From Diplonema japonicum (lineage: Eukaryota > Euglenozoa > Diplonemea > Diplonemida > Diplonemidae): a stretch of DNA of 64,000 nucleotides. Both the position numbers and the translations under genes were made by a program. The stretch spans positions 206,001 to 270,000 of the forward strand of contig OZ025730.1 in assembly GCA_964019335.1 (NCBI GenBank). The letters run 5' to 3'. Positions 1-9,370 of the stretch are shown here, in pieces. Every line of letters begins with the position of its first letter. Position 1 is the stretch's first letter. The notes under the pieces were generated by a model. The model did no database searches and was not told the origin of the DNA. It saw only the letters and a list, made by a program, of their open reading frames with translations.

Positions 1-705
1 GTCCTTCGAAGGGTCCTTAGGGGCTTGTTGTGCGGACTTTCCTGTGTAGGTTTTCTCCGTTCTAAGCGTGTCTGCCTGCAGCCATTGAAGCTCTGTAAGC
101 TTCTTGGAGAAGGCGTCTTGGTCGCCGTTGGAGAGAAGCGGGGATCCATAAGAGGTGGCTAACTCGCTGGCTTCGGTGGAAAACCGGGTGAATCGAGGGA
201 TTTTGTCGACTTTGCTGCAGCAGAAGCCGTTTGTCGGTGATGAGGCTAAGGAGAGACCAAGGGTGCTGAAGTACAATTCTTCTTCGAGGGGGATTTTTTT
301 GGGGGGTTTTTTGGAGGGAGTGGCGTCTTTTTTTGCGGACTTCCCCTTCGCTGGTGTGCCTTTTCGTGAAGATTCCTTGGTCCGTTCTCTATCCCAGCAT
401 TCTTTTTGATATTCTTCAAGCTCTAGCAGGAGATCTCCGTTGCATTCTGAAGCGTCCTCGAATGCAACAAAATGCACCAACCTGCTCACCATCCCCGCAA
501 CCTCTTCGTCCACGCTAGTGTTCCCCCCCCTCTCCAAGATCTCATAACGGTTGTCACCCAAGCTCAACACTGGTGTGTAAACCGCATTGTTCTTTTTACC
601 GCTGTTATTCTTCACGTGTTGAATATCCCCCGCTTTGGGTGGATCCTCCTCCCTCTCAATCTTGGTTCCCGCATCTTCAAGGGGCTCTTGGTCTAACGAA
701 CTCAT
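1..705 (-). CDS. Hypothetical protein, 3' part cut by left edge
   Basis: An open frame of 235 codons runs from an ATG at 705 to base 1 without a stop, so the gene continues outside the window. I do not recognise the product. The first 60 residues are polar and charged; residues about 65-90 contain a short possibly folded stretch around VSRLVHFVAFEDA; a lysine/serine/proline-rich linker follows (about 110-145). The start is supported by a long T tract (on the coding strand) at about 795-825 followed by a CACAG acceptor-like site about 40 bases upstream of the ATG. Codon use is like the neighbouring genes and no homopolymer longer than 7 interrupts it, which argues for real coding sequence. Function unknown. 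Confidence 0.7.
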   Translation of the reverse strand, partial: MSSLDQEPLEDAGTKIEREEDPPKAGDIQHVKNNSGKKNNAVYTPVLSLGDNRYEILERGGNTSVDEEVAGMVSRLVHFVAFEDASECNGDLLLELEEYQKECWDRERTKESSRKGTPAKGKSAKKDATPSKKPPKKIPLEEELYFSTLGLSLASSPTNGFCCSKVDKIPRFTRFSTEASELATSYGSPLLSNGDQDAFSKKLTELQWLQADTLRTEKTYTGKSAQQAPKDPSKD

Positions 706-793
706 TTGGGTTTTTTTTTTCCCCCCTTAAATTTTCAATTCTTCTTCCCTGTGAAAACATAGGTGGGTGAGCCGTGTAGGCGGGTTATCAATA

Positions 794-829
<36 letters not shown>

Positions 830-1102
830 ACACGGCAGACAAAAAAAGAAAAATGGGACATTACCCCCTCCCCCCCCTAAGCTTACAACAAACCCTTCCC
901 CCCCCCCTTTTTTTTTAAAAAAAGGAGAAAAAAAACTTAACTTAAACTTTTTTTTTGTAATACCCCCCCTTTTTTTTTACCAAAAAAAATCTTCACGTTT
1001 TCCAGCACTTCTTTGAGGAAAGGGGTGGGGCGGGTGGAACACTTTTTTTTTTTCTTTTTTTTTTTTTCCCGAGGGCCGCAACCACACTTTTTTTTTTTTT
1101 AA
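706..1102. other. Intergenic, homopolymer-rich
   Basis: About 400 bases between TRAPPC9 and the edge gene. It holds an A36-type run (about 794-825), several T and C runs and no open frame. On the coding strand it carries the putative trans-splice acceptor of the edge gene. I see no RNA gene. Confidence 0.7.
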
Positions 1103-4100
1103 TTATTTTGTTAAAACAGCCTCTGGGTTGTAGCACCTTACAGGGAAGGTGTGAACATGTCGGGTAGAAGGGGTTGTCAGCTGTATCTGCAGCAGGATAA
1201 CACCTGGGGTGTGGGTGGCGAGAGAAAGGGTGTGCGTGTGTGAACCAGGAGTGAGAGAAGCGGTGGTGGTACCCTCGAAGGAAATCGCGTCCCCAAGACC
1301 AATGCTGGCAACGGTGTTGGGACGCGAGGACTTTTGAGAGAACCCGATGTGAACAGGGAACGAAGCAGAGGAAGACTGGTCGCTGCCCGTCCGAACAAGA
1401 CGGATTTCAACCTGGTAAAAAGTATTGATCTCCAGCCTGATCTCAGAAGTGTCGACAAAAGTTGACGCGCTCAGTACAGTCTGCCCTTCTTCATCTCCGT
1501 CCTCACGCTTCACCTCCATTTTGACAGATATCATTTCCACATCGGTGCCATCTTCCTCCAGGACCATTTCCCCTTTACGTTTCAACTGTTTAAGCTTTAC
1601 ATCCCCTGTCTCACCACCTCCTTTGATAGCAGGCGTGCAAACCGGTACCCTGCCCACCCGTTCCTCCCGCATCTTCCATTCCAAATAAACCAGCTCGGCC
1701 TTGACCGTTCCCGTGAATTGCAACAGTGGTATTAATATTTGAGCCGCGGTGTGAGCGGGTATGAAGATTTTTGAGGGTGTCGGGTGGAATTCCCGCGGGC
1801 ATTCTATCAGATTCTGGTCGTCGCGGACCTCGAGCTTCCTCGGGACGATGAACGGCTTGCTGACCCTGTCGGGATCGAGAAGGTGTTTCTGGTACTTATG
1901 GTTGACCAGGTATATGCCTGTTGTGAAGTGGTTCGTCACCTTAACCTCGAAGAACCTCCCGCACTCCGATTTTATGCAGCTGCTGCAAAACAAACCGTCG
2001 GATATGTTAATATGCAAAGGCAACGCGGCCTCTCGTTGACTGTAAATGTACGTTTCCCAGCTTCCTTCGAGGTTTCTAACAGCTTCCTTCCCGACCAGCT
2101 GTTTGTGTTCCTTCGACCGCCCGTAGAGGACGGTCAAGTCCGTCACGTGGGTCCGGTCGGACACTGGGAGGACAGGGGCTTCTATCTCCATTGGAACTTC
2201 GATTTCAGCCCCGGCTGCAAGGGGGAGCTTCTTGGCAAGCATTTCGGCGTCATACCGCACACAAGGCGACATCATGATTGCACCTTTCGTTTTTTTCGAT
2301 TTGTCGCTCAGGCTCATGGTCAAGATCTCCACAGGCAGGCTCCCGATGTTTTGTATCACAAGCGTGAACTTCGAAACCTGTCCAGTAACCAAGGATCTCA
2401 CGATGAAGTGCTCTGAGGCACCTTTTCTAAACACCGACAAAATGGGGATTTTATCAACAACCGGGACTTTCATCGATGGGTTTACTGGGAGTTGCAGAGG
2501 GCTGAGGTGCTTTGGCGGGCCGTCAACTGTTTCAGAGACAGACACCACGACATCCACGGCCGTGATGGTGAGCAGGCCCGGGTTGAGCGGTTGCAGTCCG
2601 ACTGTCACAGTGACCGATTTCTTCGCAGGGAGGATCACGTTGTCTTTGCAAATCACCCTTGCCATCTCCACCGTTCGCAGGCCCACTACTCCTAAGGTCA
2701 GCTGCAGGTTGAACGGGTTCGTAAGCGTTATATTCACCTGCCCGGTAGTCCCTGCTATCCATGAAATGGTGACAGCCTCCTTCTTCTTCAGATGGGGGTT
2801 GTACGAAAACACTTCCTTCCCGGTCCGCACGTTTTCATAAACCGGGCGGAGATGCTCTGCCAGCCTTTGAACCTCCAACGAGATCGGGAGCAACGGGGCG
2901 AGCGCCGGCCCAGTCTCCGCCTCCATCAAGCTCAGCAACACCGAATGGCACCATTGCTGGTCCACTGCGTCGGCATAGCGAGTTAAGGTGTACAAGGCCA
3001 GCTGGTGGTAGTACTTACAGTCCTTGTAGGTCTTTGAGATTTCCTGTGCGACCTGCATCATCTCCTTGAGAAGCACGAGCTGGAGGACGTCCCACCCTTT
3101 TGCACCGTCACCTTCGCACAGTTCAAGCTCCATGCGTGACTCGTTGAACTTGAGGGGGACTTTCAAAAGCTGCGCTGCTGGGATGTACAGTTTCAGAGAC
3201 CTAAGGGGGTCGTGTCTCATTTGTGACTGCTGTGCGGCGAGTCTGAGGAGGAGGACAGCCTTGCGGTGGCAGCCGATGGTTATGCATAGCTCGGCAAGTT
3301 TTGTGATGATAGCAGTTTGCTCTTGGAGCTGCTTGCAAGGTGCGTAGCAGTCGAAGATAGACTGCAAGACTGCCTGCCGCTCCTGACCGCCAAGCGTCAT
3401 GATGAACTTCGTGTACCGCAGCCCGGCTTCGATACGGAGCTGCGGTGTGCTGGTGCTGCTCTCGTAGTTCCGCACTGCATCTGAGAGGTATTTTGTCACC
3501 TCCTCCACCCACGGCTCCGTTGCCTGTAAGCCTTTAGGGACGCCGTTCTGTGTGTTGAGAGAGTACACTGCACAGGCAGAGCCTTCAAGAGCAGCAGCTT
3601 GCCATGCGGTGTCACCAGCACGGTCTGATGCTCCTGCAGATTGTTTGTAGTAGCTGTGCGCTGATTTGAAGTCGGACAGCAGCAAGCACAGGTCACCGCA
3701 GTGTTTCAGCCATCTCGCTGATTGTTTATCCTTCTGTTTTGACTCTTGTTTCTCCGAGTCAATGTATAGAGGCTTCTTCTGTGGGGAGTTCATCGTCTGG
3801 TGCATGTCCTGCACAACACCTGTCAGCACCTCGTGCACCAATGCGAGCATCTTCCGCTTCGTGGACCCCTGGCTGTCCCATGGGAGGTACCGTATGGTTG
3901 GGATCGAGTCGGAGGCGTCGTTTTCGTCCTTTCCAGGCTCGCTGTCGGGGTCCACCATCACGCATCGGCTTTGCGGGAATTTCTGTTGGAGCAGTTTGTA
4001 TTTGTGTAGAACCTCTTTGAGCTGGTCGCCGGTGTTCCGCCTGGCGTGGACCAACACCAGAACTGCAACGATTCTCTTCGAAGCGACGATGTCCTGCCAC

Positions 4101-4366
4101 TTGGAACGTGTCAGCTCGTTCACGATGGTCAGCTCGAACCTTCCATAGTTGAGGCACAGCTGGAACTTACCCCCACCGTCCATGTACTGGTGTGCCTGTA
4201 GCGCAGCAACGTCTGCCACATTCACACACTTTATGTCCGACAGCATGCCGCTTAGCACATCTAAAATGTATGGACTCATCTCACCCAGCTTCACAACAGC
4301 CACCCGCATGCACCGCATGCCCGAAATAGTGGCATGTGGGTCAGGGTCATCTACTGTGTGGTCCAT
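1103..4366 (-). CDS. TRAPPC9: TRAPP II complex subunit TRAPPC9/Trs120-like
   Basis: Single-exon protein of 1087 residues, near the usual 1150-1250 of this family. TRAPPC9/Trs120 is a large scaffold of the TRAPPII tether that activates Rab11/Ypt31-class GTPases at the Golgi and recycling endosome. Recognised from the N-terminal block (residues about 60-130, FELTIVNELTRSKWQD... style), the TPR-like helical middle with the conserved pattern around CITIGCHRKAVLLLRLAA (about 355-375) and GWDVLQLVLLKEMM (about 425-440), and then a beta-rich C-terminal half of repeated Ig/ASPM-like domains (about 520-1080). The ATG is placed two bases after a CACAG acceptor that follows a T24 tract, which fixes the start. 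No intron seen. An unrelated alpha-solenoid plus Ig-like protein is the alternative, but the order of blocks fits Trs120 best. Confidence 0.85.
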   Translation of the reverse strand: MDHTVDDPDPHATISGMRCMRVAVVKLGEMSPYILDVLSGMLSDIKCVNVADVAALQAHQYMDGGGKFQLCLNYGRFELTIVNELTRSKWQDIVASKRIVAVLVLVHARRNTGDQLKEVLHKYKLLQQKFPQSRCVMVDPDSEPGKDENDASDSIPTIRYLPWDSQGSTKRKMLALVHEVLTGVVQDMHQTMNSPQKKPLYIDSEKQESKQKDKQSARWLKHCGDLCLLLSDFKSAHSYYKQSAGASDRAGDTAWQAAALEGSACAVYSLNTQNGVPKGLQATEPWVEEVTKYLSDAVRNYESSTSTPQLRIEAGLRYTKFIMTLGGQERQAVLQSIFDCYAPCKQLQEQTAIITKLAELCITIGCHRKAVLLLRLAAQQSQMRHDPLRSLKLYIPAAQLLKVPLKFNESRMELELCEGDGAKGWDVLQLVLLKEMMQVAQEISKTYKDCKYYHQLALYTLTRYADAVDQQWCHSVLLSLMEAETGPALAPLLPISLEVQRLAEHLRPVYENVRTGKEVFSYNPHLKKKEAVTISWIAGTTGQVNITLTNPFNLQLTLGVVGLRTVEMARVICKDNVILPAKKSVTVTVGLQPLNPGLLTITAVDVVVSVSETVDGPPKHLSPLQLPVNPSMKVPVVDKIPILSVFRKGASEHFIVRSLVTGQVSKFTLVIQNIGSLPVEILTMSLSDKSKKTKGAIMMSPCVRYDAEMLAKKLPLAAGAEIEVPMEIEAPVLPVSDRTHVTDLTVLYGRSKEHKQLVGKEAVRNLEGSWETYIYSQREAALPLHINISDGLFCSSCIKSECGRFFEVKVTNHFTTGIYLVNHKYQKHLLDPDRVSKPFIVPRKLEVRDDQNLIECPREFHPTPSKIFIPAHTAAQILIPLLQFTGTVKAELVYLEWKMREERVGRVPVCTPAIKGGGETGDVKLKQLKRKGEMVLEEDGTDVEMISVKMEVKREDGDEEGQTVLSASTFVDTSEIRLEINTFYQVEIRLVRTGSDQSSSASFPVHIGFSQKSSRPNTVASIGLGDAISFEGTTTASLTPGSHTHTLSLATHTPGVILLQIQLTTPSTRHVHTFPVRCYNPEAVLTK

Positions 4367-4368
4367 CC

Positions 4369-4420
4369 CTGTGTTTTTGTATTTGACAATGAGGGAAAAA
4401 AAAAAAAAAAAAAAAAAAAG
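4369..4420 (-). promoter_or_regulatory. Putative trans-splice acceptor of TRAPPC9
   Basis: Read on the coding strand: a T24 tract, then CCCTCATTGTC and an A-rich spacer ending in CACAG, with the AG at 4369-4370 and only two bases before the ATG. No ATG-initiated open frame lies upstream, so an internal cis-intron is unlikely. Inferred spliced-leader addition site. Confidence 0.55.
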
Positions 4421-5296
4421 TTATTTTTTTTTCTTTGTTGCTGTTTTCTTCCCGACCGCCTTCTTCGCGCTCACCTTGACGGTCGATTTTTCCTTTGCTT
4501 TCCGTTTTTTCGCAGCGGTTTCTAAGACGGCTTTCACGGGTGCGAAGGACGTCCTGTGGTGTGGAGTCACACCGAGCTTCTTGATAAGCTCGCGATGTTT
4601 CGCAGTGGGGTACCCCTTGTGCCGAGCAAGCTCGAACTCAGGGTGTTCTTTGTGCAGGACGTGCATGATCCTGTCGCGGGTTACCTTAGCGATGATAGAC
4701 GCTGCCGCAATGCACATTTCTTTGCTGTCGCCTTTTACAATGGAGTCGGCAGGGGTGGGGTGGTTGGAGGGGATCTTGTTCCCGTCTATGAGGGAGTGGT
4801 ACTGTACAGTGGCCTCTACCTGCTGGGGGGGCATGGTGTAGCATGTTGATGTGGAGGGGCAGTCTTTGCATTTTTTTTTCCGCCTCGTTTTGTTGTTCGC
4901 AACGAACGCCTTACACACATCACGCATGCCATCTAGCGTCGCTTGCAAAATGTTCCTCCGGTCGATGTGGTTCGGGCTTATGACGGCGACGGCCCACTTC
5001 ACCTCTTTGTTGGCTGTTAATCTCGCATAAACTTCTTCTCTTTTGGTCTCAGATGTCAGCATCTTGCTGTCGATTACGTCTTTATCTTTGAATATATTAG
5101 GCAGTACGCATCCCGCAACAACTACAGGCCCTGCCAGTGGGCCTCTCCCTGCCTCGTCCACACCTATCACCTTTATCTTTCCTTTGCGGTTCGCTTCTTC
5201 CGCGCTCCTTCCTATTCCCGTGGGCGGTTTTGGTTGTTTTTTCTTTTTCGGGGATGCCGGTGGTTTGTTGCTCGTTCTTTTTTTCGATACCACCAT
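4421..5296 (-). CDS. Ribonuclease HII (RNase H2A family)
   Basis: 291-residue enzyme that cuts the RNA strand of RNA/DNA hybrids and removes single ribonucleotides from DNA. Motifs are textbook: GVDEAGRGPLAGP (first Asp and Glu of the DEDD site, residues about 45-57), LIDGNKIP with the third acidic residue (about 170), and KGDSKEMCIAAASIIAKVTRD (about 190-210) with the last Asp, then GYPT..H near the C terminus. The sequence looks more like bacterial or organellar RNase HII than eukaryotic nuclear RNASEH2A. A basic N-terminal extension of about 40 residues and a lysine-rich tail (KKKK end) are present. I set the start at the ATG at 5296, because the open frame upstream only begins with a TTG and passes through an 18-G run that is better read as 5' UTR; an acceptor-like TTTCCAG lies just before that run. 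No partner subunits are visible nearby. Confidence 0.93.
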   Translation of the reverse strand: MVVSKKRTSNKPPASPKKKKQPKPPTGIGRSAEEANRKGKIKVIGVDEAGRGPLAGPVVVAGCVLPNIFKDKDVIDSKMLTSETKREEVYARLTANKEVKWAVAVISPNHIDRRNILQATLDGMRDVCKAFVANNKTRRKKKCKDCPSTSTCYTMPPQQVEATVQYHSLIDGNKIPSNHPTPADSIVKGDSKEMCIAAASIIAKVTRDRIMHVLHKEHPEFELARHKGYPTAKHRELIKKLGVTPHHRTSFAPVKAVLETAAKKRKAKEKSTVKVSAKKAVGKKTATKKKK

Positions 5297-6201
5297 TCCC
5301 CCCCCCCCCCCCCCCCTCCTTTTTCGAATCGATGTTTTTGCTGGAAACAATTAGTATATATATGAATGCACTAAAAGAGAACAAGAAGCAGGGAGGGGTG
5401 TGTTCCTGGAAGTGATGAGCCGCCCAATTAAAAAAAAAAAAAAAAAAAAAATGGGGCTTTGATTGCAACACTAGGTGGCGTTAAGCGTGCAATGAAGCAC
5501 GAACTACCTACTTGATTACAGGGGGCGCTCCTCGGCCGAGCAGTAGCTTCTTCTGCGTTCCTTAATGTGTGCTCAACCCTAGCCGGGGCGTCCCGGGTAA
5601 CCAAGATTCTGCGCTCGTGCAGTTTGCTGCCTGTTCGTCACCCTGAGCATCTGCGTTACGTTCTTCCACTCGGGCGCTACCGGTGATGACCGACGAGGAG
5701 GTCAACAGCGAACAACACATCTGATGTACTTCTTATATTTCCATGTTATCCCCACCACCAAAAAAAAGAAGAAGAAGAAAAGGGGAATGGCAGGATAAGG
5801 AGAGGACAGGGGGAGGAAAAAGGACCAATTTAATCGGCAACAATAACTAAAAAAAAATAGAATATCTACGAAGAAAAAGGAGGGAAAAAAAGGAGGGTTT
5901 GGTGACAGCAGAAGGACGAACAAAGGAGCACCTTCTTTTTTTCTTCTATCCTTAATTGCTTCTTTTGTTCTTCCTCCAAAAGGAAAAAAAAGAGAAAAAA
6001 GAAAAGGTCACGAGTTACGGACTATATGTGCTGCTGTATGGGGGGGGGGGGGGGGTGAACTAAAAAAAACAAATTGCCATCACGCACCAAATAGAACCCT
6101 ACCTGGTGATGAAAGGGAAAGAATAAAGAGGGGAGAAAAAAAAAAACACTTTCGTGGAACACTTTTTTATTTTATTTTTATTTATTTTTTTTTTTTTTTT
6201 T
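5297..6201. other. Intergenic with one dispersed repeat
   Basis: About 900 bases. Apart from the 251-bp dispersed repeat listed separately, it contains homopolymers (C18, A22, G15), purine-rich AAG/GGA stretches and no believable gene. Confidence 0.7.
5509..5759. repeat. Dispersed ~255-bp repeat, copy 1
   Basis: This 251-bp segment, beginning TACTTGATTACAGGGGGCGC and ending CATGTTATCCCCACCACC, recurs at 38808-39074 with roughly 85-90% identity and a few small indels. It is GC-richer than the surrounding intergenic DNA. In plus orientation each copy is followed within a few bases by an A-rich stretch, as in a SINE tail, and on the minus strand a tRNA A-box-like string (TAGCGCCCGAGTGG) is seen, but no convincing B box. 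No target-site duplication could be made out. It could be a SINE-like retroelement or a structural RNA copy; class uncertain. Confidence 0.75.
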
Positions 6202-6843
6202 TCAAACACCCTCTGCAGGTTGTACCGCTTCCGGTGCCTTCTCTTGTTCGGGTGCTCCTTCTTGCTGAGGAGATTCTTGCTGTTGAGGGGCCTCCTGTAG
6301 AGGGGCCTCTTGTTGAGGGGATTCTTCCTGAACATGAGGCAATGTGGGGATTCCGCCAAGCATTGCTTCAATATATTGGAGGACAACTGTAAATTCTTGC
6401 GCGTTTCTTTTAAGCGCGAAGACTCCAGGGGATTCTTCTGCGGTCAGGAGGGTGGTGTCGTTGACGTCTGTCTTGAAACCAGCCCACTGTGAGATTTTGA
6501 GGGCATGGGGATCGGTGTGAAGCTCGACAATTTTGAGGAAGCGGAAGGAGGGCTGCGTTCTTGCGTAGTCCTTCAGGCATGTAAGAGAAATGTACAACCG
6601 TGTCAAAATTTCAATTCCTTCCTGCCTGCCACCATACACAGGGTGCAGCGATTTGATCTCCCCAGCCATCTCACAGGGGGGAAGAGAGTTGTACAACTCC
6701 ATGTCACAGACACCAGTGGCCTGGTTCTGCTGCCGTTCCTTCACAGGTGCCCCGAAACCCCCACCCCTCGTCTGCCCGCCTTGCTCCGGAGCGGCACCAC
6801 CACCTGCCGGCTTCTGATTGTCATCTGAAGAGCAGTTTCCCAT
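6202..6843 (-). CDS. Putative N-myristoylated protein with PUB-like domain
   Basis: 213 residues beginning MGNCSS: Gly2 followed by Cys4 and Ser6 is the classic N-myristoylation plus palmitoylation signal, so the protein is expected on a membrane face. Residues about 20-45 are Gly/Gln rich. The middle (about 75-160) is a compact domain with a pattern like PUB (peptide:N-glycanase/UBA-UBX) domains: hydrophobic heptads, FRFLKI, then ALKISQWAGF and a later hydrophobic helix. The last 45 residues are degenerate repeats of Glu, Gln and Pro (EESPQQEAP type). PUB domains bind the C-terminal tail of the AAA ATPase p97/VCP; that role here is inference from a weak pattern. The ATG is the first in frame. 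Confidence 0.75.
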   Translation of the reverse strand: MGNCSSDDNQKPAGGGAAPEQGGQTRGGGFGAPVKERQQNQATGVCDMELYNSLPPCEMAGEIKSLHPVYGGRQEGIEILTRLYISLTCLKDYARTQPSFRFLKIVELHTDPHALKISQWAGFKTDVNDTTLLTAEESPGVFALKRNAQEFTVVLQYIEAMLGGIPTLPHVQEESPQQEAPLQEAPQQQESPQQEGAPEQEKAPEAVQPAEGV

Positions 6844-7204
6844 TTTGTTTTCTCTCTCTTTTTTTTTTTTTTTTTTCTTCTCCTTTTTTTTCTTTACGGT
6901 GTGAGAACAGAATAAGAAAAATATTTTAAAAAAAAAAAGGTATCAACGGGGAGGGGTGGGGGGGGGGGACATTTTTTTTTGAGGGAACGTGGCAAGGTCT
7001 ATACAATTAATAATTATAATAATAATAAGAATAGGGGGAGATAAAAAAAAACCGAATCAAAAACCCAAATTACAACTTTTTTTTTTTTTTTTTTTTTTTT
7101 CATGGGCACTTTTTTTTTTTTTTTTTTTTTTTTTTTTGGGAAACCTGTATAAAAAAAAAGAGGGAAAGAAAAAAAAAAAAAAAAAAAAGAACCCCCCTCT
7201 CTGC
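6844..7204. other. Intergenic, homopolymer-rich
   Basis: Runs of T20, T27, A18 and G10 with a short ATA repeat near 7015-7030; nothing gene-like. Confidence 0.7.
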
Positions 7205-7831
7205 TTACATCACACAGCAACCTTTTTTCTCCCCCCGTCCCCCTGTATCCGGCACTGGTTCCTGCTCATGACTTCTTGGCGTTATAGGACGCGGTAAGCG
7301 GAGCGCACCAAGGGGAGACCACGAGTTTGTTGTTGGGTTGTACATAGTGCCCTTCGACCGGAGGGAAGGGTCAGTTGGGGATGCAATGAAAGTGAAAGCT
7401 GTGGGGTAAGGCTGCTCACGAGAAAGAATGGGTGCTAACGTAACTGACAAGAAAGAAGGGATGAAGGAGGACACAGTGGAAGCTAGCTGGGAAGGGAGCC
7501 TGAGCTTGGAGGCAATTTTTGCCCAGTACATCAGATGCTCCGCCTGTGTAAAGATAACGACCCTTCCCCTTTTGATGTTTATAAGTTTGATTGCCTCTTT
7601 TCGTAATGTGCGTAAGTCAGGTGGCTGCAGAGGCATCTGTGAGCTGACTGGATCTATTAGCGTTATCCCTATTTCGGTCCCTCCTTGCAACCGCAACACT
7701 GCCCACCCGTGTGTAAGGTCTTCTTCGACGTCCTCCACAATCCGCCCTTCTAGAAATCTTCCTACCAGTTTCGGGTCACCGCCACCTACAGGTGCCCCTC
7801 TGCCTCGTTGATCTCGCCTTACCACCGACAT
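7205..7831 (-). CDS. Hypothetical protein with C-terminal CaaX box
   Basis: 208 residues. The C terminus is GEKKGCCVM: a polybasic patch and a CaaX box (C-C-V-M, Met at the last position favours farnesylation), so the protein is probably prenylated and membrane attached. The N-terminal two thirds contain a possible small beta-barrel-like region (residues about 20-60, GRFLEGRIVEDVEEDL... then LRLQGGTEIGITLID) and a helical region. The rest is Pro/Ser rich. I do not recognise a family. It follows the myristoylation-type gene in the transcript order, but no functional link is shown. Confidence 0.7.
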   Translation of the reverse strand: MSVVRRDQRGRGAPVGGGDPKLVGRFLEGRIVEDVEEDLTHGWAVLRLQGGTEIGITLIDPVSSQMPLQPPDLRTLRKEAIKLINIKRGRVVIFTQAEHLMYWAKIASKLRLPSQLASTVSSFIPSFLSVTLAPILSREQPYPTAFTFIASPTDPSLRSKGTMYNPTTNSWSPLGALRLPRPITPRSHEQEPVPDTGGRGEKKGCCVM

Positions 7832-7848
7832 CCCCCCTCTCCCTTTCC

Positions 7849-7901
<53 letters not shown>

Positions 7902-7906
<5 letters not shown>

Positions 7907-8501
7907 TTCACTCTTCAGAAATTACTTCACGCACTGGGGGGTCCATTACTTCACGCTAAATCTCATTACTACGGTGAAATAATGGCCTGTTTTCCGTGAA
8001 GTAATAGGGGGTTTCCGTTAAATAATATGCCTCGGTAGGCCAATTTTTGCCTCGGTTCGGTTCCCAGTGGGGCTACTTTTTCCTCTCAGTTTGCTATTTC
8101 CCCCCAGGTTCAGCTCAATTGGCCAACTTTTGCCTCGGCTCAGTTCCAAGTTGGACTACTTTTTCCTCCCAATTTGCCCACTTTTGGCTAGGCCTTGTTC
8201 CCAGTTTCTGGGGGTAACTCTTCTGTGGGTAAGGGTAACTTAGTCAGCTTACCCAAGCTCCCCAAAAGACTTCAAAATACCGAAGCAGCAGAAAAAAAAG
8301 GAGCCAGCGGCCGCGCCAGGTATGGGAAGGCCTGATTAGAGATGGTGACAGTGGCAATGCCAGCGACAGCGGCAGCTCTTAGTCAACAAAAGGAGGGAAA
8401 ACAACTTGTATTGTAACCTTTGTAACCCCTCTCTTGTTGTACCCCTTGTCACCCTGTTGTGCCCCTCGTGGTGAAGTAATTTCAGAGTGTCGTGAAATAA
8501 A
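7902..8501. mobile_element. Putative non-autonomous inverted-repeat element
   Basis: The two ends are imperfect inverted repeats of about 35 bp: the left begins TTTATTTCAC and continues to CAGAAATTACTTCAC, the right, read in reverse complement, begins TTTATTTCAC and continues to CTGAAATTACTTCAC. The string ATTACTTCACG or its complement is repeated inside the left 110 bp (7921, 7946, and inverted at about 7997). No open frame for a transposase. The interior carries an ~83-bp tandem repeat (see separate entry). Flanked on the left by a long T run, so a target duplication cannot be judged. Consistent with a MITE or foldback element. Confidence 0.5.
8038..8200. repeat. Two ~80-bp tandem repeats
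   Basis: The unit GGCCAATTTTTGCCTCGG ... GGCTACTTTTTCCTC begins at 8038 and again at 8121 with about 80% identity; a third, shorter echo (CCACTTTTGGCTAGGCC) starts near 8186. Lies inside the 600-bp element. Confidence 0.65.
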
Positions 8502-8515
8502 ACCACTTACCTACC

Positions 8516-8630
8516 GCCAAGTAATGCTTTACCGACCTCTCGGTTCCGCATTTTACCATCTCGGGCCCTGCGGGCCCTCGACGGTAAAATGCGGAACCTC
8601 GAGGTAACGGTAAAGTCATTACTTGTTGGC
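8516..8630. repeat. 115-bp near-perfect hairpin (palindrome)
   Basis: The left arm, GCCAAGTAATGCTTTACC onward to TCGGGCCC, pairs with the right arm, GGGCCCTCGACGG onward to GTCATTACTTGTTGGC. The arms are about 50-55 bases with a few mismatches and small bulges; the centre near 8569 is GGGCCCTGCGGGCCC. Strong enough to fold as RNA or to extrude as a cruciform. It shares the AAGTAAT/ATTACTT motif with the element immediately to the left, so the two may be related. Confidence 0.75.
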
Positions 8631-9333
8631 AGTAAATAGCTATTTTTTTTTTTTTTTTAATTTTGAAAACTTTGTGGAAGTGGTGAGAAATAAAAAAAAA
8701 ATGCGAATAAGTATTCTTTTTTTTCATTTTTCATTTTTGGGGATCCCAGAAACAATTTGATTTCTTTTTTTTTTTATATAAAAAAAAACCCCCCCCTGAT
8801 ATATATTATTTATTTTTCTTTTAGAAAAGAGAACGTTCCTACACTGGAAGGGCATTTTCTTTTCTCTTTTTTTTTTTGTTTCTCTTTTTTTGCTTCAGAA
8901 GAAGCGTTTCGGGGATCTTCTTTTTAAAATGTGGTTCTTAAAAAAAGAAAAAAAAAAACCTTCATTTTCAAGGTGCTGCGATATGCGGGCTAGCATGGTG
9001 TGCAAACCGCACATATATTCTCTTTTGAACGATGTGAGGCTAACGTAACTCGTAGAAGAAGAAAAAAAAAGCAAAGGGGGGAGAAAATCACTCTGGACCC
9101 ATCATGAAGAAAGGAAGGACACGATACATAAGAAGGTTGTAGTGCGTGCACTCGAGAGACAGCAGACTGCAGATTGCAGGGAGTAAAATAGCAGTTAAGT
9201 AGAGAGAGTTAGTTCAAAGGGATCGCTGAAGGTTGCACCATATGGTGGTCATAAGGGTGCTCCAGAACGAGCTCCGTTTAAGAATTTAAAATTTAAGAGG
9301 TGAGGTTCTTTTCTTTCTCTTTTGAGGGAGCGT

Positions 9334-9370
<37 letters not shown>

